Of a stretch of DNA of 15,340 nt, positions 1 through 7,554 are shown piece by piece (position 1 is the first letter of the stretch; each line of letters begins with the position of its first letter). A program made the position numbers and the translations under genes. The notes beneath the pieces were generated by a model. That model searched no databases. It saw only the letters and a list, made by a program, of their open reading frames with translations, and was not told the DNA's origin. Source of the stretch: Omnitrophica bacterium GWA2_52_8 (GTDB lineage: Bacteria; Omnitrophota; Omnitrophia; Omnitrophales; Aquincolibacteriaceae); NCBI GenBank assembly GCA_001804025.1, contig MHFC01000123.1, positions 14,135 to 29,474 of the forward strand, read 5' to 3'.

Positions 1-1525
1 CCGAATTGCCGATGCAGGTCGTGCAGCCGAAGCCGACGAGATGGAATTTCAATTCTTCCAGATATTTTAAGAGCCCCGTCCCGGACAGGTAATCGATCAC
101 CACTTTGGAACCCGGGGCCAGGCTGGTTTTCACCCACGGCTTGGAGTGCAGTCCATTTTCGACGGCCTTCTTGGCCAATAACCCGGCCGCGATCATCACC
201 GACGGATTTGAAGTGTTGGTGCAGCTTGTAATCGCCGCCAGCACCACAGAACCCTGGTGCAGCTCATAGTTTCCAGACGCGGATTTTACCTGCACGGATT
301 TTGATTCCGATCCGCTTTCGTTACCGGCCAGGAGTTTCGGGAGCGCTTCCCGGAACGCCGAGCTGACTTGTTTTAGAGGAACGCGGTCTTGCGGACGTTT
401 GGGACCCGCAAGGCTCGGGACAACATCTTCCAATTTTAATTCCAGAACATCGGAAAATTTCGGATCGGGAGTTTCGGGCGTTCTGAAAAGCTGCTGCTCG
501 CGGCAATACGCCTCCACAAGCTCAATGCCGCTCTGCGGCCGTCCCGTCAATTTTAAATAGTCGATCGTCTTGTCATCGACCGGAAAAAATCCCATCGTGG
601 CACCGTATTCGGGGGCCATGTTCGCGATCGTCGCCCGGTCGGCAAGCGAGAGATGTTCCAGCCCCGGCCCGAAAAATTCGACAAATTTATCAACGACGCC
701 TTTTTTTCTGAGCATTTCCGTGACCGTCAGGACCAGGTCCGTTGCGGTGGTGCCTTCAGTTAACCGGCCCGTCAGTCTGAAACCCACGACCTGGGGAATG
801 AGCATGGAAATCGGCTGCCCCAGCATGGCCGCCTCGGCCTCAATCCCTCCGACACCCCAGCCCAGAACACCGAGCCCGTTAATCATCGTCGTATGAGAAT
901 CCGTTCCCACAAGCGTATCGGGATATGCCAGTTCTTCGGCGCCGCATTTTTTTGTCATCACACCCTGCGCCAGATATTCCAGATTCACCTGATGCACGAT
1001 TCCCGTGCCCGGCGGCACAACGCGAAACCCCTGAAATGCCTGCTGCCCCCACCGGAGAAAAACATACCGCTCCCCGTTGCGTTCAAATTCATTCCTGACA
1101 TTCAGCCCGAACGCATCCGGACTTCCGTAGGCATCTACTTGTACCGAATGGTCAATGACAAGATCCACGGGTTCGAGCGGATTGATTTTTTTAGGATCGC
1201 CGCCGAGCTCTTTCATGCTGTCGCGCATCGCCGCCAGGTCCACAACGACCGGAACGCCGGTAAAGTCCTGCAGCACGACGCGGGCCGGCGTAAACGCAAT
1301 TTCCTGCGCTGATTTTTTGGAAGGGTCCCATTGCGCCAGGGCTTCAATGTCCGCGCGGCGCACATTTTGTCCGTTTTCGTTGCGCAGCAGATTTTCCAGC
1401 AAAACCCGGATGGAAAACGGCAGGCGGCTGATATCCACCCCCGATTTTTTTAACGCCGCAAGACGGTAGATCGTATAGGTTTTATTTCCTGACTGCAGTG
1501 CCGATTTTGCGCTAAAGGAGTCCAT
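1..1525 (-). CDS. acnA: Aconitate hydratase AcnA, partial (C-terminus beyond left edge)
   Basis: Catalyses citrate to isocitrate via cis-aconitate in the TCA cycle, using a cytoplasmic [4Fe-4S] enzyme. The first 508 residues are present; AcnA/IRP1-type proteins are usually about 890-900 residues, so the swivel domain is cut off. All three cluster-ligand cysteines are visible: C435 in [10 protein letters not shown], and C501 and C504 in GCTTCIGNS. These fall at the same numbers I recall for E. coli AcnA. Other hallmarks are [58 protein letters not shown] and [12 protein letters not shown]. The ATG at 1525 sits 4 nt after the malate dehydrogenase stop and the protein begins [13 protein letters not shown]. 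No strong Shine-Dalgarno site is seen, so it is probably translationally coupled to mdh. It is the last visible gene of an icd-mdh-acnA cluster. Identity is very secure. Confidence 0.97.
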   Translation of the reverse strand, partial: MDSFSAKSALQSGNKTYTIYRLAALKKSGVDISRLPFSIRVLLENLLRNENGQNVRRADIEALAQWDPSKKSAQEIAFTPARVVLQDFTGVPVVVDLAAMRDSMKELGGDPKKINPLEPVDLVIDHSVQVDAYGSPDAFGLNVRNEFERNGERYVFLRWGQQAFQGFRVVPPGTGIVHQVNLEYLAQGVMTKKCGAEELAYPDTLVGTDSHTTMINGLGVLGWGVGGIEAEAAMLGQPISMLIPQVVGFRLTGRLTEGTTATDLVLTVTEMLRKKGVVDKFVEFFGPGLEHLSLADRATIANMAPEYGATMGFFPVDDKTIDYLKLTGRPQSGIELVEAYCREQQLFRTPETPDPKFSDVLELKLEDVVPSLAGPKRPQDRVPLKQVSSAFREALPKLLAGNESGSESKSVQVKSASGNYELHQGSVVLAAITSCTNTSNPSVMIAAGLLAKKAVENGLHSKPWVKTSLAPGSKVVIDYLSGTGLLKYLEELKFHLVGFGCTTCIGNS

Positions 1526-1529
1526 AGGA

Positions 1530-2459
1530 TTAAAGGCTTAGTTTGTTGCAGTTTTCGAGGACATGCTCCGCGGACGTTTTAAGCGCCGCAGCCTGCTGCG
1601 GTGTCAGTTCCAGTTCCACGACTTCGGTCACGCCCTTGCGGCCCAATTTTGCCGGAACACCGCAATAAATATCTTTAAGCCCGTAGGGCCCGTTGACATA
1701 AACACAGCTGGCAATGACCTCATTGCGGTCTTCGAGAATCGAGCGCACCATGCGCACCACCGAAGATGACGGCGCATAAAAAGCGCTTCCCGTTTTAAGA
1801 TATTTGACGATTTCGGCCCCGCCGTCGCGCGTCCTTTGGTTGATGATTTCGATCTGTTCCTTTTTCAGGATCTGCGTGATGGGCTTTCCCTTTACGGTGG
1901 TGGCCTGTTCCACCGGAACCATCTCGTCCCCGTGACCGCCCAGGACCATGGCCTGGACCTCATGGGGAAAACAACCGGCCGCCTCCGAAATGAAATAGGC
2001 ATAACGGGCCGAGTCCAGTTCTCCGGCCATGCCGAAAACACGCCGGTTGTCAAAACCCGATTTTTTCCAGGCCAGATAAACCATAACGTCCAAGGGATTG
2101 GTCACGACAACCATAATCGCTTTGGGGGAATGTTTCGCGCATTCGGTTACGATGCCCCCTACAATCTCGGCGTTCTTGAATAAAAGATCGTCCCGGCTCA
2201 TTCCCGGCTTCCGGGCAAGTCCGGCCGTGATGACAACTACGTCTGAATTTTGGGTGTCCGTATAATTATTGGTTCCGGTAATCTTCGTTTTAAATCCTTC
2301 AATAGGCGCGGATTCCATCATGTCGAGCGCTTTTCCCTGAGCAAGCCCTTCGACAACATCGATCAGGACGACGTCGGCAATTTCCTTTTCAACAAGCCGC
2401 TGCGCTGTCGTGGCCCCGACAAATCCCGCCCCCACTACCGTAACTTTAGGTTTCGCCAT
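1530..2459 (-). CDS. mdh: Malate dehydrogenase, NAD-dependent (LDH-like type)
   Basis: Oxidises malate to oxaloacetate with NAD+ in the cytoplasm. The protein is 309 residues, typical for the LDH-like MDH class. Visible features: Rossmann motif GAGFVG (residues 10-15), an Asp after strand 2 (D34) that favours NAD over NADP, substrate arginines R83 and R89 in [12 protein letters not shown]121 in TNPLD, the D149/R152 pair in GELDSARY and catalytic His176 in GGHGDEMVP. Arg at the R83 position, where lactate dehydrogenases have Gln, supports malate as substrate. The ATG at 2459 was chosen over an in-frame start 30 nt upstream because AGGAG lies 5 nt before it and the protein then begins [10 protein letters not shown]. 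It lies between icd (205 nt upstream) and acnA (4 nt downstream), all on the same strand. Confidence 0.96.
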   Translation of the reverse strand: MAKPKVTVVGAGFVGATTAQRLVEKEIADVVLIDVVEGLAQGKALDMMESAPIEGFKTKITGTNNYTDTQNSDVVVITAGLARKPGMSRDDLLFKNAEIVGGIVTECAKHSPKAIMVVVTNPLDVMVYLAWKKSGFDNRRVFGMAGELDSARYAYFISEAAGCFPHEVQAMVLGGHGDEMVPVEQATTVKGKPITQILKKEQIEIINQRTRDGGAEIVKYLKTGSAFYAPSSSVVRMVRSILEDRNEVIASCVYVNGPYGLKDIYCGVPAKLGRKGVTEVVELELTPQQAAALKTSAEHVLENCNKLSL

Positions 2460-2664
2460 AAAATCTCCTGAAATCCTGCCGCCGCACACTTGCGCGTCCC
2501 GCGCCGGCAGTTCTTATTTTGGGTTTCGTCAGTAAAATTTTTTTGATTAATGTCCCGGCCCCGTCTCGGGCGCCGGATTTTCCGCGTATAAACTCAAAAC
2601 CGAAAATGGAGCCCCGCGGGCAGTCTTTGAGGAAATCGTGCGTTCCGGCGGCCGGAAAAATTCG

Positions 2665-3759
2665 TTACCGCACGGCGGCTTTCATCTTGTTAATGATCGC
2701 CTGACCCATTTCGCGCGTACCGACGGCCGTCGGGTCATTCCGGACTTCTTTCATATCATAGGTCACGGACTTGCCTTCGCGAATCACGTCCGCAATGGCG
2801 CGTTCCAGCCTTTCCGCGGCCTGTGTTTCCCCAAGATATTGAAGCATCAAAACCCCCGACAAAATCAGGGCCACCGGATTGACTTTGTTTAACCCTTTAT
2901 ATTTCGGGGCCGATCCGTGGGTCGCTTCAAACATCGCATACTGGTCGCCGATGTTGGCGCCGGGAGCAACGCCGAGGCCGCCGACAAGCCCCGCGCACAA
3001 ATCCGAGAGAATGTCGCCGTATAAATTGGGAAGCACCAAAACATCATACTGCTCAGGCATTTGAACAAGCTGCATGCACATGTTGTCGACAATGCGGTCT
3101 TCGAATTCTATGTCGGGATATTTTTTTGCGACCTCGCGCGAGACTTCCAGAAAAAGGCCGTCCGTAAATTTCATAATATTCGCTTTATGCACGGCCGTTA
3201 TTTTCCTGCGTTTGTTTTTCCGCGCATATTCGAACGCCGCCCTGACAATACGTTCCGTTCCGAACACGGAAATGGGCTTGATGCTGACGCCCGAATCGCT
3301 GCGGATTTTTTTAGCGGAATAACGGTTGATAAAATCGATCACTTCTCCCGCTTCTTTGGTGCCTTTCTGAAATTCGATTCCGGCATAAAGGTCTTCGGTG
3401 TTTTCACGGAAGATGACGAGGTCAATGTTCTGATAGCGTGCGCGGACCCCTTCGTAACTTTTGCAGGGCCGCACACAGGCATAAAGATCGAGTTCCTTGC
3501 GCAGCGCCACATTGACCGAACGGAACCCGGTCCCGACAGGCGTTGTAATGGGGGACTTGATCGCCACTTTATTTTTGCGGATCGATTCAAGCACGCTGTC
3601 CGGCAGGGGCGTTCCGGCTTTCTGCATGACATCCACGCCGGCCTCCTGGATGTCCCATTCGATTGAAACCCCGGTCGCTTCAATACAATCCTTGGCCACT
3701 GCCGCCAGCTCCGGTCCGATCCCGTCGCCGGGAATCAATGTAATTTTATATTTCGCCAT
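2665..3759 (-). CDS. icd: Isocitrate dehydrogenase, decarboxylating (short monomer class)
   Basis: Oxidative decarboxylation of isocitrate to 2-oxoglutarate; a member of the isocitrate/isopropylmalate dehydrogenase family. It has 364 residues, shorter than E. coli Icd (about 416). Visible motifs: GDGIGPE (11-17), the substrate region RSVNVALR (S81, N83, R87), [12 protein letters not shown] with Tyr125, HKANIMK with Lys202, and the metal-binding acids around D225 and D249/D253 in LYGDILSD. By recalled alignment to E. coli, coenzyme positions K344, Y345, V351 and Y391 correspond to K286, Y287, V293 and Y334, all NADP-like, while R395 is E338. NADP preference is therefore plausible but not certain. 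The ATG at 3759 has GAGGT about 8 nt upstream, and the protein starts [13 protein letters not shown]; the 21-residue extension to 3822 has no family support. First gene of the icd-mdh-acnA cluster. Confidence 0.94.
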   Translation of the reverse strand: MAKYKITLIPGDGIGPELAAVAKDCIEATGVSIEWDIQEAGVDVMQKAGTPLPDSVLESIRKNKVAIKSPITTPVGTGFRSVNVALRKELDLYACVRPCKSYEGVRARYQNIDLVIFRENTEDLYAGIEFQKGTKEAGEVIDFINRYSAKKIRSDSGVSIKPISVFGTERIVRAAFEYARKNKRRKITAVHKANIMKFTDGLFLEVSREVAKKYPDIEFEDRIVDNMCMQLVQMPEQYDVLVLPNLYGDILSDLCAGLVGGLGVAPGANIGDQYAMFEATHGSAPKYKGLNKVNPVALILSGVLMLQYLGETQAAERLERAIADVIREGKSVTYDMKEVRNDPTAVGTREMGQAIINKMKAAVR

Positions 3760-3901
3760 GAAAGATACCTCAACAGTTGTGCTCAATTGCAGTTGGATTA
3801 AACTTCCGGACGGAAATGCCAATCATGAACACCCCGTTCTAAATTTCTTCAGGCATTCAATGGGCAGCTGCCGTTGCAGCCGGGCCCGTGTTCGAGGAAT
3901 A

Positions 3902-3926
3902 CCGCTATATTCTATTAATATAGCGG
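3902..3926. repeat. Perfect 10-bp inverted repeat (hairpin)
   Basis: CCGCTATATT (3902-3911) pairs perfectly with AATATAGCGG (3917-3926) around a 5-nt loop CTATT. A partial echo, AATATAGCCG, occurs at about 4128-4137. There is no T-tract on either side, so it is not a standard terminator. It lies about 145 bp upstream of the icd start and could be an operator or a decayed repeat. Confidence 0.7.
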
Positions 3927-4001
3927 ACGCCTACCACTTCATACAGTTCTTGCCTCTTGTCATCCGAATGGTTTTATCGGAGATCTTCGAAATTGTGCCT
4001 G

Positions 4002-4091
4002 CCCGCCTCAGCCTGAGGCTGATCCGCCTTTGGCGGAAAATACAGGCGGGTCCGCCTCGGGCGGAGATTCCCACCTAAAGCGTGCGGGAAT
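4002..4091. repeat. Cluster of short GC-rich palindromes (REP-like)
   Basis: Several small hairpins stand in a row: GCCTCAGCCTGAGGC (4005-4019), TCCGCCTTTGGCGGA (4023-4037) and TCCGCCTCGGGCGGA (4051-4065). An outer pair CCCGCCT/AGGCGGG (4002-4008 with 4044-4050) encloses the second of these. ATTCCC/GGGAAT (4067-4072 with 4086-4091) closes the series. Two of the hairpins share the form TCCGCC-N3-GGCGGA. The motif style matches dispersed extragenic palindromes seen in several candidate-phylum genomes, an impression from memory. Confidence 0.75.
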
Positions 4092-4254
4092 GACCGAAAA
4101 ACAACGGCATCAAATAGTAGGCACCCTAATATAGCCGTCCGCTTCCTTCTAAATACGACATGGTTTATAATCTTCTTTACCTGCCGGGCTTTCGCTCCGA
4201 TAATCCTCTTTTAAAATAGCGGCCGGAAACAACCCTAATAAGCTGGAGGTTTCA

Positions 4255-5049
4255 TTGTATAAGATCCAAAATAAAATTAAACCGATTCTTTTGAAATGCC
4301 TCAAGGAGGCTGGCCGGATCCTGAAAAAAGGCCTGCATGACCGCGCTGTCGTCCACAAAAAAAGCGAGCTAAACCTAGTCACAGCAAGTGATAAGGCCGC
4401 CGAAAAACGCATCCTTGAAATCATCGGAAGCGCCTTTCCGGACCATGCGATGTTAGCTGAAGAATCCCCGCCGATGGGGAACTCCCCTTCACGGTGGATT
4501 ATCGACCCCCTGGACGGCACCACGAATTTTGCCCATACCTTCCCCGCCGCCTGCGTTGCGATCGGTTATGAATTTGAGGGACGGATGCAAACAGGCGGCG
4601 TTTACGACCCTTTCCGCGATGAGCTTTTTTTCGCCGAACGCGGAAACGGGGCGGCCTTGAACGGAAAACCGATCCGCGTCTCCCAAATTTCGAAAATCGG
4701 CGATGCCCTCCTTGCTACGGGTTTTCCTTATGACCGCCGCGAACGCGCCGATGAATATCTCGCGCTTTTCAAACCCTTTATGTGCAGCGCACAGGGAATC
4801 CGCAGAATGGGCGCCGCAGCGATTGATTTATGTTACGTCGCCTGCGGCCGGTATGACGGTTTCTGGGAACTTTTTCTGGCGCCGTGGGACAAGGCCGCGG
4901 CCTTGCTGATTCTGGAAGAAGCGGGCGGACGCGCAACAAATTTCTCGGGCGATCCTCTGACGCTTGAGGACAAACAAAATCTTGCCTCAAACGGCCGTCT
5001 GCACGAGGCCATGCTTGCGATTGCCGGAAAATTCAAACATTACGGCTGA
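4255..5049 (+). CDS. suhB: Inositol monophosphatase family protein (SuhB-like)
   Basis: Mg2+-dependent, Li+-sensitive-type phosphatase of the IMPase/FBPase superfamily, cytoplasmic, 264 residues (normal length). Family hallmarks: LAEES with metal ligand E69/E70, WIIDPLDGTTNF with D84 and D87, GIRRMGAAAIDLCYVACGRYDGFWE, and the late metal-ligand motif WDKAAALLILEEAGG (W211, D212). Substrates in the family include inositol phosphates, but also fructose-1,6-bisphosphate, 3'-phosphoadenosine 5'-phosphate and histidinol phosphate, so the exact substrate cannot be fixed from sequence. The start is an uncommon TTG at 4255, chosen because GGAGGT (4245-4250) lies 4 nt upstream and no ATG follows until the conserved domain is well under way. 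The gene is a singleton facing right. The symbol indicates family resemblance only. Confidence 0.9.
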   Translation: MYKIQNKIKPILLKCLKEAGRILKKGLHDRAVVHKKSELNLVTASDKAAEKRILEIIGSAFPDHAMLAEESPPMGNSPSRWIIDPLDGTTNFAHTFPAACVAIGYEFEGRMQTGGVYDPFRDELFFAERGNGAALNGKPIRVSQISKIGDALLATGFPYDRRERADEYLALFKPFMCSAQGIRRMGAAAIDLCYVACGRYDGFWELFLAPWDKAAALLILEEAGGRATNFSGDPLTLEDKQNLASNGRLHEAMLAIAGKFKHYG

Positions 5050-5167
5050 CAAACACCGCGTGAATTTCCTTGAGATTCCGGCAGTCGGATTTGTAAAAAA
5101 AGAATAAAAACCCACGGGACGCAAGCGGTTGACACCGCTTCGCCCGCTCGAGACAGAGGCCGTTCCG

Positions 5168-5335
5168 GTGCCTGCCAAAGGGAAGAAAAACAGAAAATTC
5201 AAGTCCGCCATGCCTCAGCCGCGGCATGTCTGGGGCATCAATCCCAAAACCCGCGTCAAACCCTCCAAAAAAAAATACGCCCGTGGGCACGAGAAAAAAC
5301 AGGAAAAATCATGGGTGGATGAGCTGCTGGAATGA
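5168..5335 (+). CDS. Small lysine-rich basic protein, hypothetical
   Basis: A 55-residue reading frame, strongly basic in its first 45 residues (clusters KGKKNRKFK, KPSKKKY and HEKKQEK) with an acidic tail WVDELLE. I do not recognise a family with certainty, although the stretch HVWGINPKTRVKPSKKKY looks like conserved small basic proteins of unknown role. The GTG at 5168 was chosen because AGAGG (5155-5159) lies 8 nt upstream. Alternatives are the TTG at 5129 (68 residues) and the ATG at 5210 (41 residues, no Shine-Dalgarno). Its stop is 1 nt before the first copy of the 192-bp repeat; the other copies also sit just behind genes, which modestly supports this being a real gene. It could bind nucleic acid or ribosomes, but nothing proves this. 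Confidence 0.45.
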   Translation: MPAKGKKNRKFKSAMPQPRHVWGINPKTRVKPSKKKYARGHEKKQEKSWVDELLE

Positions 5336-5336
5336 T

Positions 5337-5527
5337 TTAGTCCGGTTTTCTAATCGATTAGGCGAATCGATGAAAACTGCTTTGGACGCATGGGGTTCCA
5401 TCCAAAGTTTTGCGCCCGCGTTTTAACAGGGCGCAAAAGACAACCCCTGCGGTACAAATGGAAAAGCCCATTTGCACCACAGCCTCTTCGAGGGCATTTC
5501 TCATTGGTGATGAGAAATGCGGGTTAG
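5337..5527 (+). repeat. Five-hairpin 192-bp repeat, copy 1
   Basis: 191 bp, starting and ending in TTAG. Compared with copies 2 and 3 the first stem is decayed: the left arm has TAATCGATT and the right arm is missing two bases near 5373. Hairpin 3 (TTTTGCGCCC/GGGCGCAAAA), hairpin 4 and hairpin 5 (GCATTTCTCAT/ATGAGAAATGC) are intact. From hairpin 3 to the end (5408-5527) it differs from copy 2 at only 3 of 120 positions. The terminal TTA at 5524-5526 is also the stop codon of the leftward hydrolase gene. It lies between convergent genes, in sense orientation to the upstream small gene. Confidence 0.95.
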
Positions 5528-6324
5528 TGCGCAGCTTGAGGCGGTAATTTTTTGATAAACTCGCAGGGCTTGTCCCAATACGCTTCCCCCGCTTTCATGG
5601 GAAGATCGTTATGCGCCCCTTCCGGAACCGGAAAAAACCCCTTCGGGTCAGGCGCTCTCATAAATAAAGTCTCTCCCATATCATACGGGCAAACATCGTC
5701 GCGGGTCCCGTGCAGAATAAACAGCGGGGTGCGGAGCTTTCCGATCCAGTCTTCGTTGGGGAACGTAAAATTACGAAGGAGCGATTCACGCATAAATCCC
5801 GGCAGCATGCCGTAATGCTTTTCGCTGAGCGCCGTAAAAGACGTATAGGGCGCTTCCAAAACTACGGCACGGAAGGAATTTTCACAGGCCAGACGGACCG
5901 CCGGATAAGAACCCAAGGATTCTCCGTAAAGAATAATGCCGGACTGCGGAATCCCCTTTTTTTCTTTGAGCAGGCAAACGGCGGCCTCCGCATCCTTCAA
6001 AATATCATCCTGATGCCGGATTTCCCCCTGGCTTTGCCCATACCCTCTGTAATCCATGAGGAAAACCGGGACACCCCGCTCCGTCCAGCCCCTGGCCTTA
6101 GATAATCGGCCGGAAATATTTCCCGCATTACCGTGAAAGTAAAGCAAAACGGCCTTGTCGCCGTCCGCAAACACCGGTTTCACGACAGGCTTTGCGTGCA
6201 GATACCAGCCAAAAAGCTCGACTCCATCCCCGGTCAAAAAGGTGACATTTTCATATTTCAAACCGTATTGCTCGGGCACCTCATAAAAGTCTTTTCCCGG
6301 AAAAAAGATCATCGACCGGATCAT
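5524..6324 (-). CDS. Alpha/beta hydrolase, BEM46/ABHD17-like serine hydrolase
   Basis: 266 residues with a complete alpha/beta-hydrolase fold. Visible: oxyanion-hole region FHGNAGN (63-69), MDYRGYGQS (90-98), nucleophile elbow GESLGS with Ser126, the acid in HGTRDDVCP (D209 or D210) and His238 in EGAHND. This layout matches the BEM46/ABHD13/ABHD17 group, which includes thioesterases and depalmitoylases; the substrate is not predictable. Many relatives have an N-terminal membrane anchor, but this protein begins directly with MIRSMIFFPGKDFYEVPE, so it is probably soluble. The ATG at 6324 has AGGAG about 10 nt upstream; a second ATG four codons on (6312) is an alternative. The stop codon TAA lies inside the end of repeat copy 1, so the final residues PPQAAH abut the repeat. 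Divergent from the downstream Bax-inhibitor-like gene. Confidence 0.88.
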   Translation of the reverse strand: MIRSMIFFPGKDFYEVPEQYGLKYENVTFLTGDGVELFGWYLHAKPVVKPVFADGDKAVLLYFHGNAGNISGRLSKARGWTERGVPVFLMDYRGYGQSQGEIRHQDDILKDAEAAVCLLKEKKGIPQSGIILYGESLGSYPAVRLACENSFRAVVLEAPYTSFTALSEKHYGMLPGFMRESLLRNFTFPNEDWIGKLRTPLFILHGTRDDVCPYDMGETLFMRAPDPKGFFPVPEGAHNDLPMKAGEAYWDKPCEFIKKLPPQAAH

Positions 6325-6417
6325 GGCAGACAGGCTCCTGCAGTTTTGAGCGGTTTTTGTCCGATATAATAACCATACCGGACGAAATCATTTTCTGGAA
6401 TTATGACAAGGACACAC

Positions 6418-6423
6418 TATAAT
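6418..6423 (+). promoter_or_regulatory. Candidate -10 box for the Bax-inhibitor-like gene
   Basis: A consensus TATAAT lies 36 nt upstream of the ATG at 6459. No good -35 hexamer is seen at 16-18 bp, so this is suggestive only. A second TATAAT occurs at 6365-6370 in the same divergent intergenic region. The Shine-Dalgarno AGGAGG is at 6448-6453. Confidence 0.4.
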
Positions 6424-6458
6424 AGAAACAAAAATATTTAGCCAGCCAGGAGGACATT

Positions 6459-7190
6459 ATGCGCACTTCAAACCCCGCTTTGAGCGATAAAGCGTTTCAA
6501 GGCATCGCCGCTTCCGGCGACCTTGCTATGACCGTCAACGGCACCGTGAACAAAACCGCGATCGCTTTGATATTGCTGCTTCTTTCATCCGGCTGGACAT
6601 GGGGGCGTGTATTCGCCGGCACGGCACCGGCGGGGCTCATGATGCTCGGCTTCATCGGCGGATTCATAACCGCCCTGGTGACTATTTTTAAGCGCGACTG
6701 GGCGCCGGTCACAACGCCGATTTATGCCCTTTTCGAAGGCCTTGCGCTCGGCGGCATCTCGGCGCTGTTTGAAATGCGTTTTCCGGGAATCGTCATTCAG
6801 GCCGTCTCCCTGACTTTCGCCACCCTTTTTGCCCTTTTGCTGGCTTACCGCTCCAATTTGATCCGGGCCACTGAAAATTTCAAACTGGGCCTCTTTGCGG
6901 CAACAGGCGGCATCTGTCTGGTTTATCTGGCCAATTTCATCATGGGATTTTTCGGCGCAAGCATTCCGTTCATTCACGAAAGCGGATTCCTCGGAATCGG
7001 TTTCAGTTTTTTTGTCGTGGTAATCGCCGCGTTGAATTTAGTGCTGGATTTTGATTTTATCGAACGCGGGGCAGAACGCGGACTGCCGAAATATATGGAA
7101 TGGTACGGCGCCTTCGGTCTTCTGGTGACGCTGATCTGGCTCTATCTTGAAATTCTGCGGTTGCTTTCAAAACTCCAGCAAAGAAGATAA
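6459..7190 (+). CDS. Bax inhibitor-1/YccA-like integral membrane protein
   Basis: 243 residues, very hydrophobic, with about seven predicted transmembrane helices (near residues 32-48, 57-77, 84-104, 109-130, 142-164, 173-198, 215-234). The N-terminal MRTSNPALSDKAF and the overall layout match the BaxI_1 branch (PF12811-type) of the Bax inhibitor-1 family. The conserved acidic pair expected near the last helices is represented by LDFDFIERG (about 196-204). Related BsYetJ proteins are pH-sensitive calcium-leak channels; whether this one leaks calcium is inference. The start is secure: AGGAGG lies 5 nt before the ATG. The gene stands alone, divergent from the hydrolase, and is followed 13 nt later by repeat copy 2. 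Confidence 0.88.
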   Translation: MRTSNPALSDKAFQGIAASGDLAMTVNGTVNKTAIALILLLLSSGWTWGRVFAGTAPAGLMMLGFIGGFITALVTIFKRDWAPVTTPIYALFEGLALGGISALFEMRFPGIVIQAVSLTFATLFALLLAYRSNLIRATENFKLGLFAATGGICLVYLANFIMGFFGASIPFIHESGFLGIGFSFFVVVIAALNLVLDFDFIERGAERGLPKYMEWYGAFGLLVTLIWLYLEILRLLSKLQQRR

Positions 7191-7203
7191 ACCGGAAGCT
7201 GAC

Positions 7204-7396
7204 TTAGTCTGGTTTTCTCATCGATTAGACGAATCGATGAGAAAACCGCTTTGGACGTATGGGATTGCATCCAAAGTTTTGCGCCCGCGTTTTAACAGGG
7301 CGCAAAAGACAACCCCTGTGGTACAAATGGAAAAACCCATTTGCACCACAGCCTCTTCGAGGGCATTTCTCATTGGCGATGAGAAATGCGGGTTAG
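7204..7396 (+). repeat. Five-hairpin 192-bp repeat, copy 2 (best preserved)
   Basis: 193 bp, starting and ending in TTAG. Stems: H1 7211-7226/7232-7247, a perfect 16 bp (GGTTTTCTCATCGATT) with loop AGACG; H2 7249-7255/7270-7276 (CTTTGGA/TCCAAAG, extended by GTA/TGC after one mismatch); H3 7277-7286/7298-7307, 10 bp (TTTTGCGCCC/GGGCGCAAAA); H4 7317-7330/7337-7350, 13 pairs with one A-C mismatch; H5 7363-7373/7379-7389, 11 bp (GCATTTCTCAT/ATGAGAAATGC). Hairpins occupy most of the element. It begins 13 nt after the stop of the membrane-protein gene, same strand, and its last base is shared with the 159-bp element that follows. Confidence 0.96.
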
Positions 7397-7554
7397 AGCC
7401 TATCCCGATATCAAATTCAGAAGCGAAATTTTGAATTTCGTTGCCGAGCCGCAGCGAGCCAAGGCGCGCATCCTGAAGAGGATGTAAGCCGAGGATCGCA
7501 AAGGCGCAGGCCGAAAGTCAAAATTGCAGCCCAAGTTGATATCGGGATAGGCTC
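7396..7554. mobile_element. MITE-like element with perfect 19-bp terminal inverted repeats
   Basis: GAGCCTATCCCGATATCAA (7396-7414) is the exact reverse complement of 7536-7554. Just inside, a second pair (AATTTTGAATTTCG and CGAAAGTCAAAATT) matches at 13 of 14 positions, and a small CATCCT-GAAG-AGGATG hairpin sits in the centre, so the whole 159 bp can fold into one long stem. TTA flanks both ends (7393-7395 and 7555-7557), compatible with a 3-bp (or TA) target duplication. The right-hand TTA is the stop codon of the leftward gene. It has no open frame of its own. A non-autonomous transposon is the best reading; a structured RNA element is the alternative. Confidence 0.8.

Larger units (their letters stand above)
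3760..4254. other. Intergenic region between divergent icd and the IMPase gene
   Basis: This 495-bp stretch holds no convincing gene; the open frames across it are extensions of antisense shadows. It should contain the promoters of icd (leftward) and of the IMPase gene (rightward), but I find no clear -35/-10 pair. It carries a perfect AT-rich hairpin at 3902-3926 and a cluster of GC-rich palindromes at 4002-4091, listed separately. Confidence 0.7.

Noticed and set aside
570..1469. Several plus-strand open frames across the aconitase gene
   Set aside because: They are antisense shadows of acnA, which shows full family motifs; their translations are low-complexity Ser/Arg-rich and match nothing.
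2643..2657. Perfect 7-bp palindrome TTCCGGC-G-GCCGGAA after icd as a terminator
   Set aside because: In the direction of icd transcription the T-run lies before, not after, the stem, so it cannot work as a standard terminator.
3061..4078. Plus-strand frames of up to 201 codons over icd and the region beyond
   Set aside because: Shadows of the icd reading frame on the other strand; no domain motifs and no Shine-Dalgarno sites.
5337..7396. The regularly repeated hairpins as a CRISPR array
   Set aside because: Copies are far apart with genes between them, are about 192 bp long and have no spacers.
7147..7434. Open frame running from the membrane-protein gene through repeat copy 2, with similar peptides in the other copies (RAQKTTP-VQMEKPICTT)
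   Set aside because: The peptide similarity follows simply from near-identical DNA of the hairpin repeat; frames start in different unrelated sequences and have no start signals. The nucleotide structure explains the conservation better.
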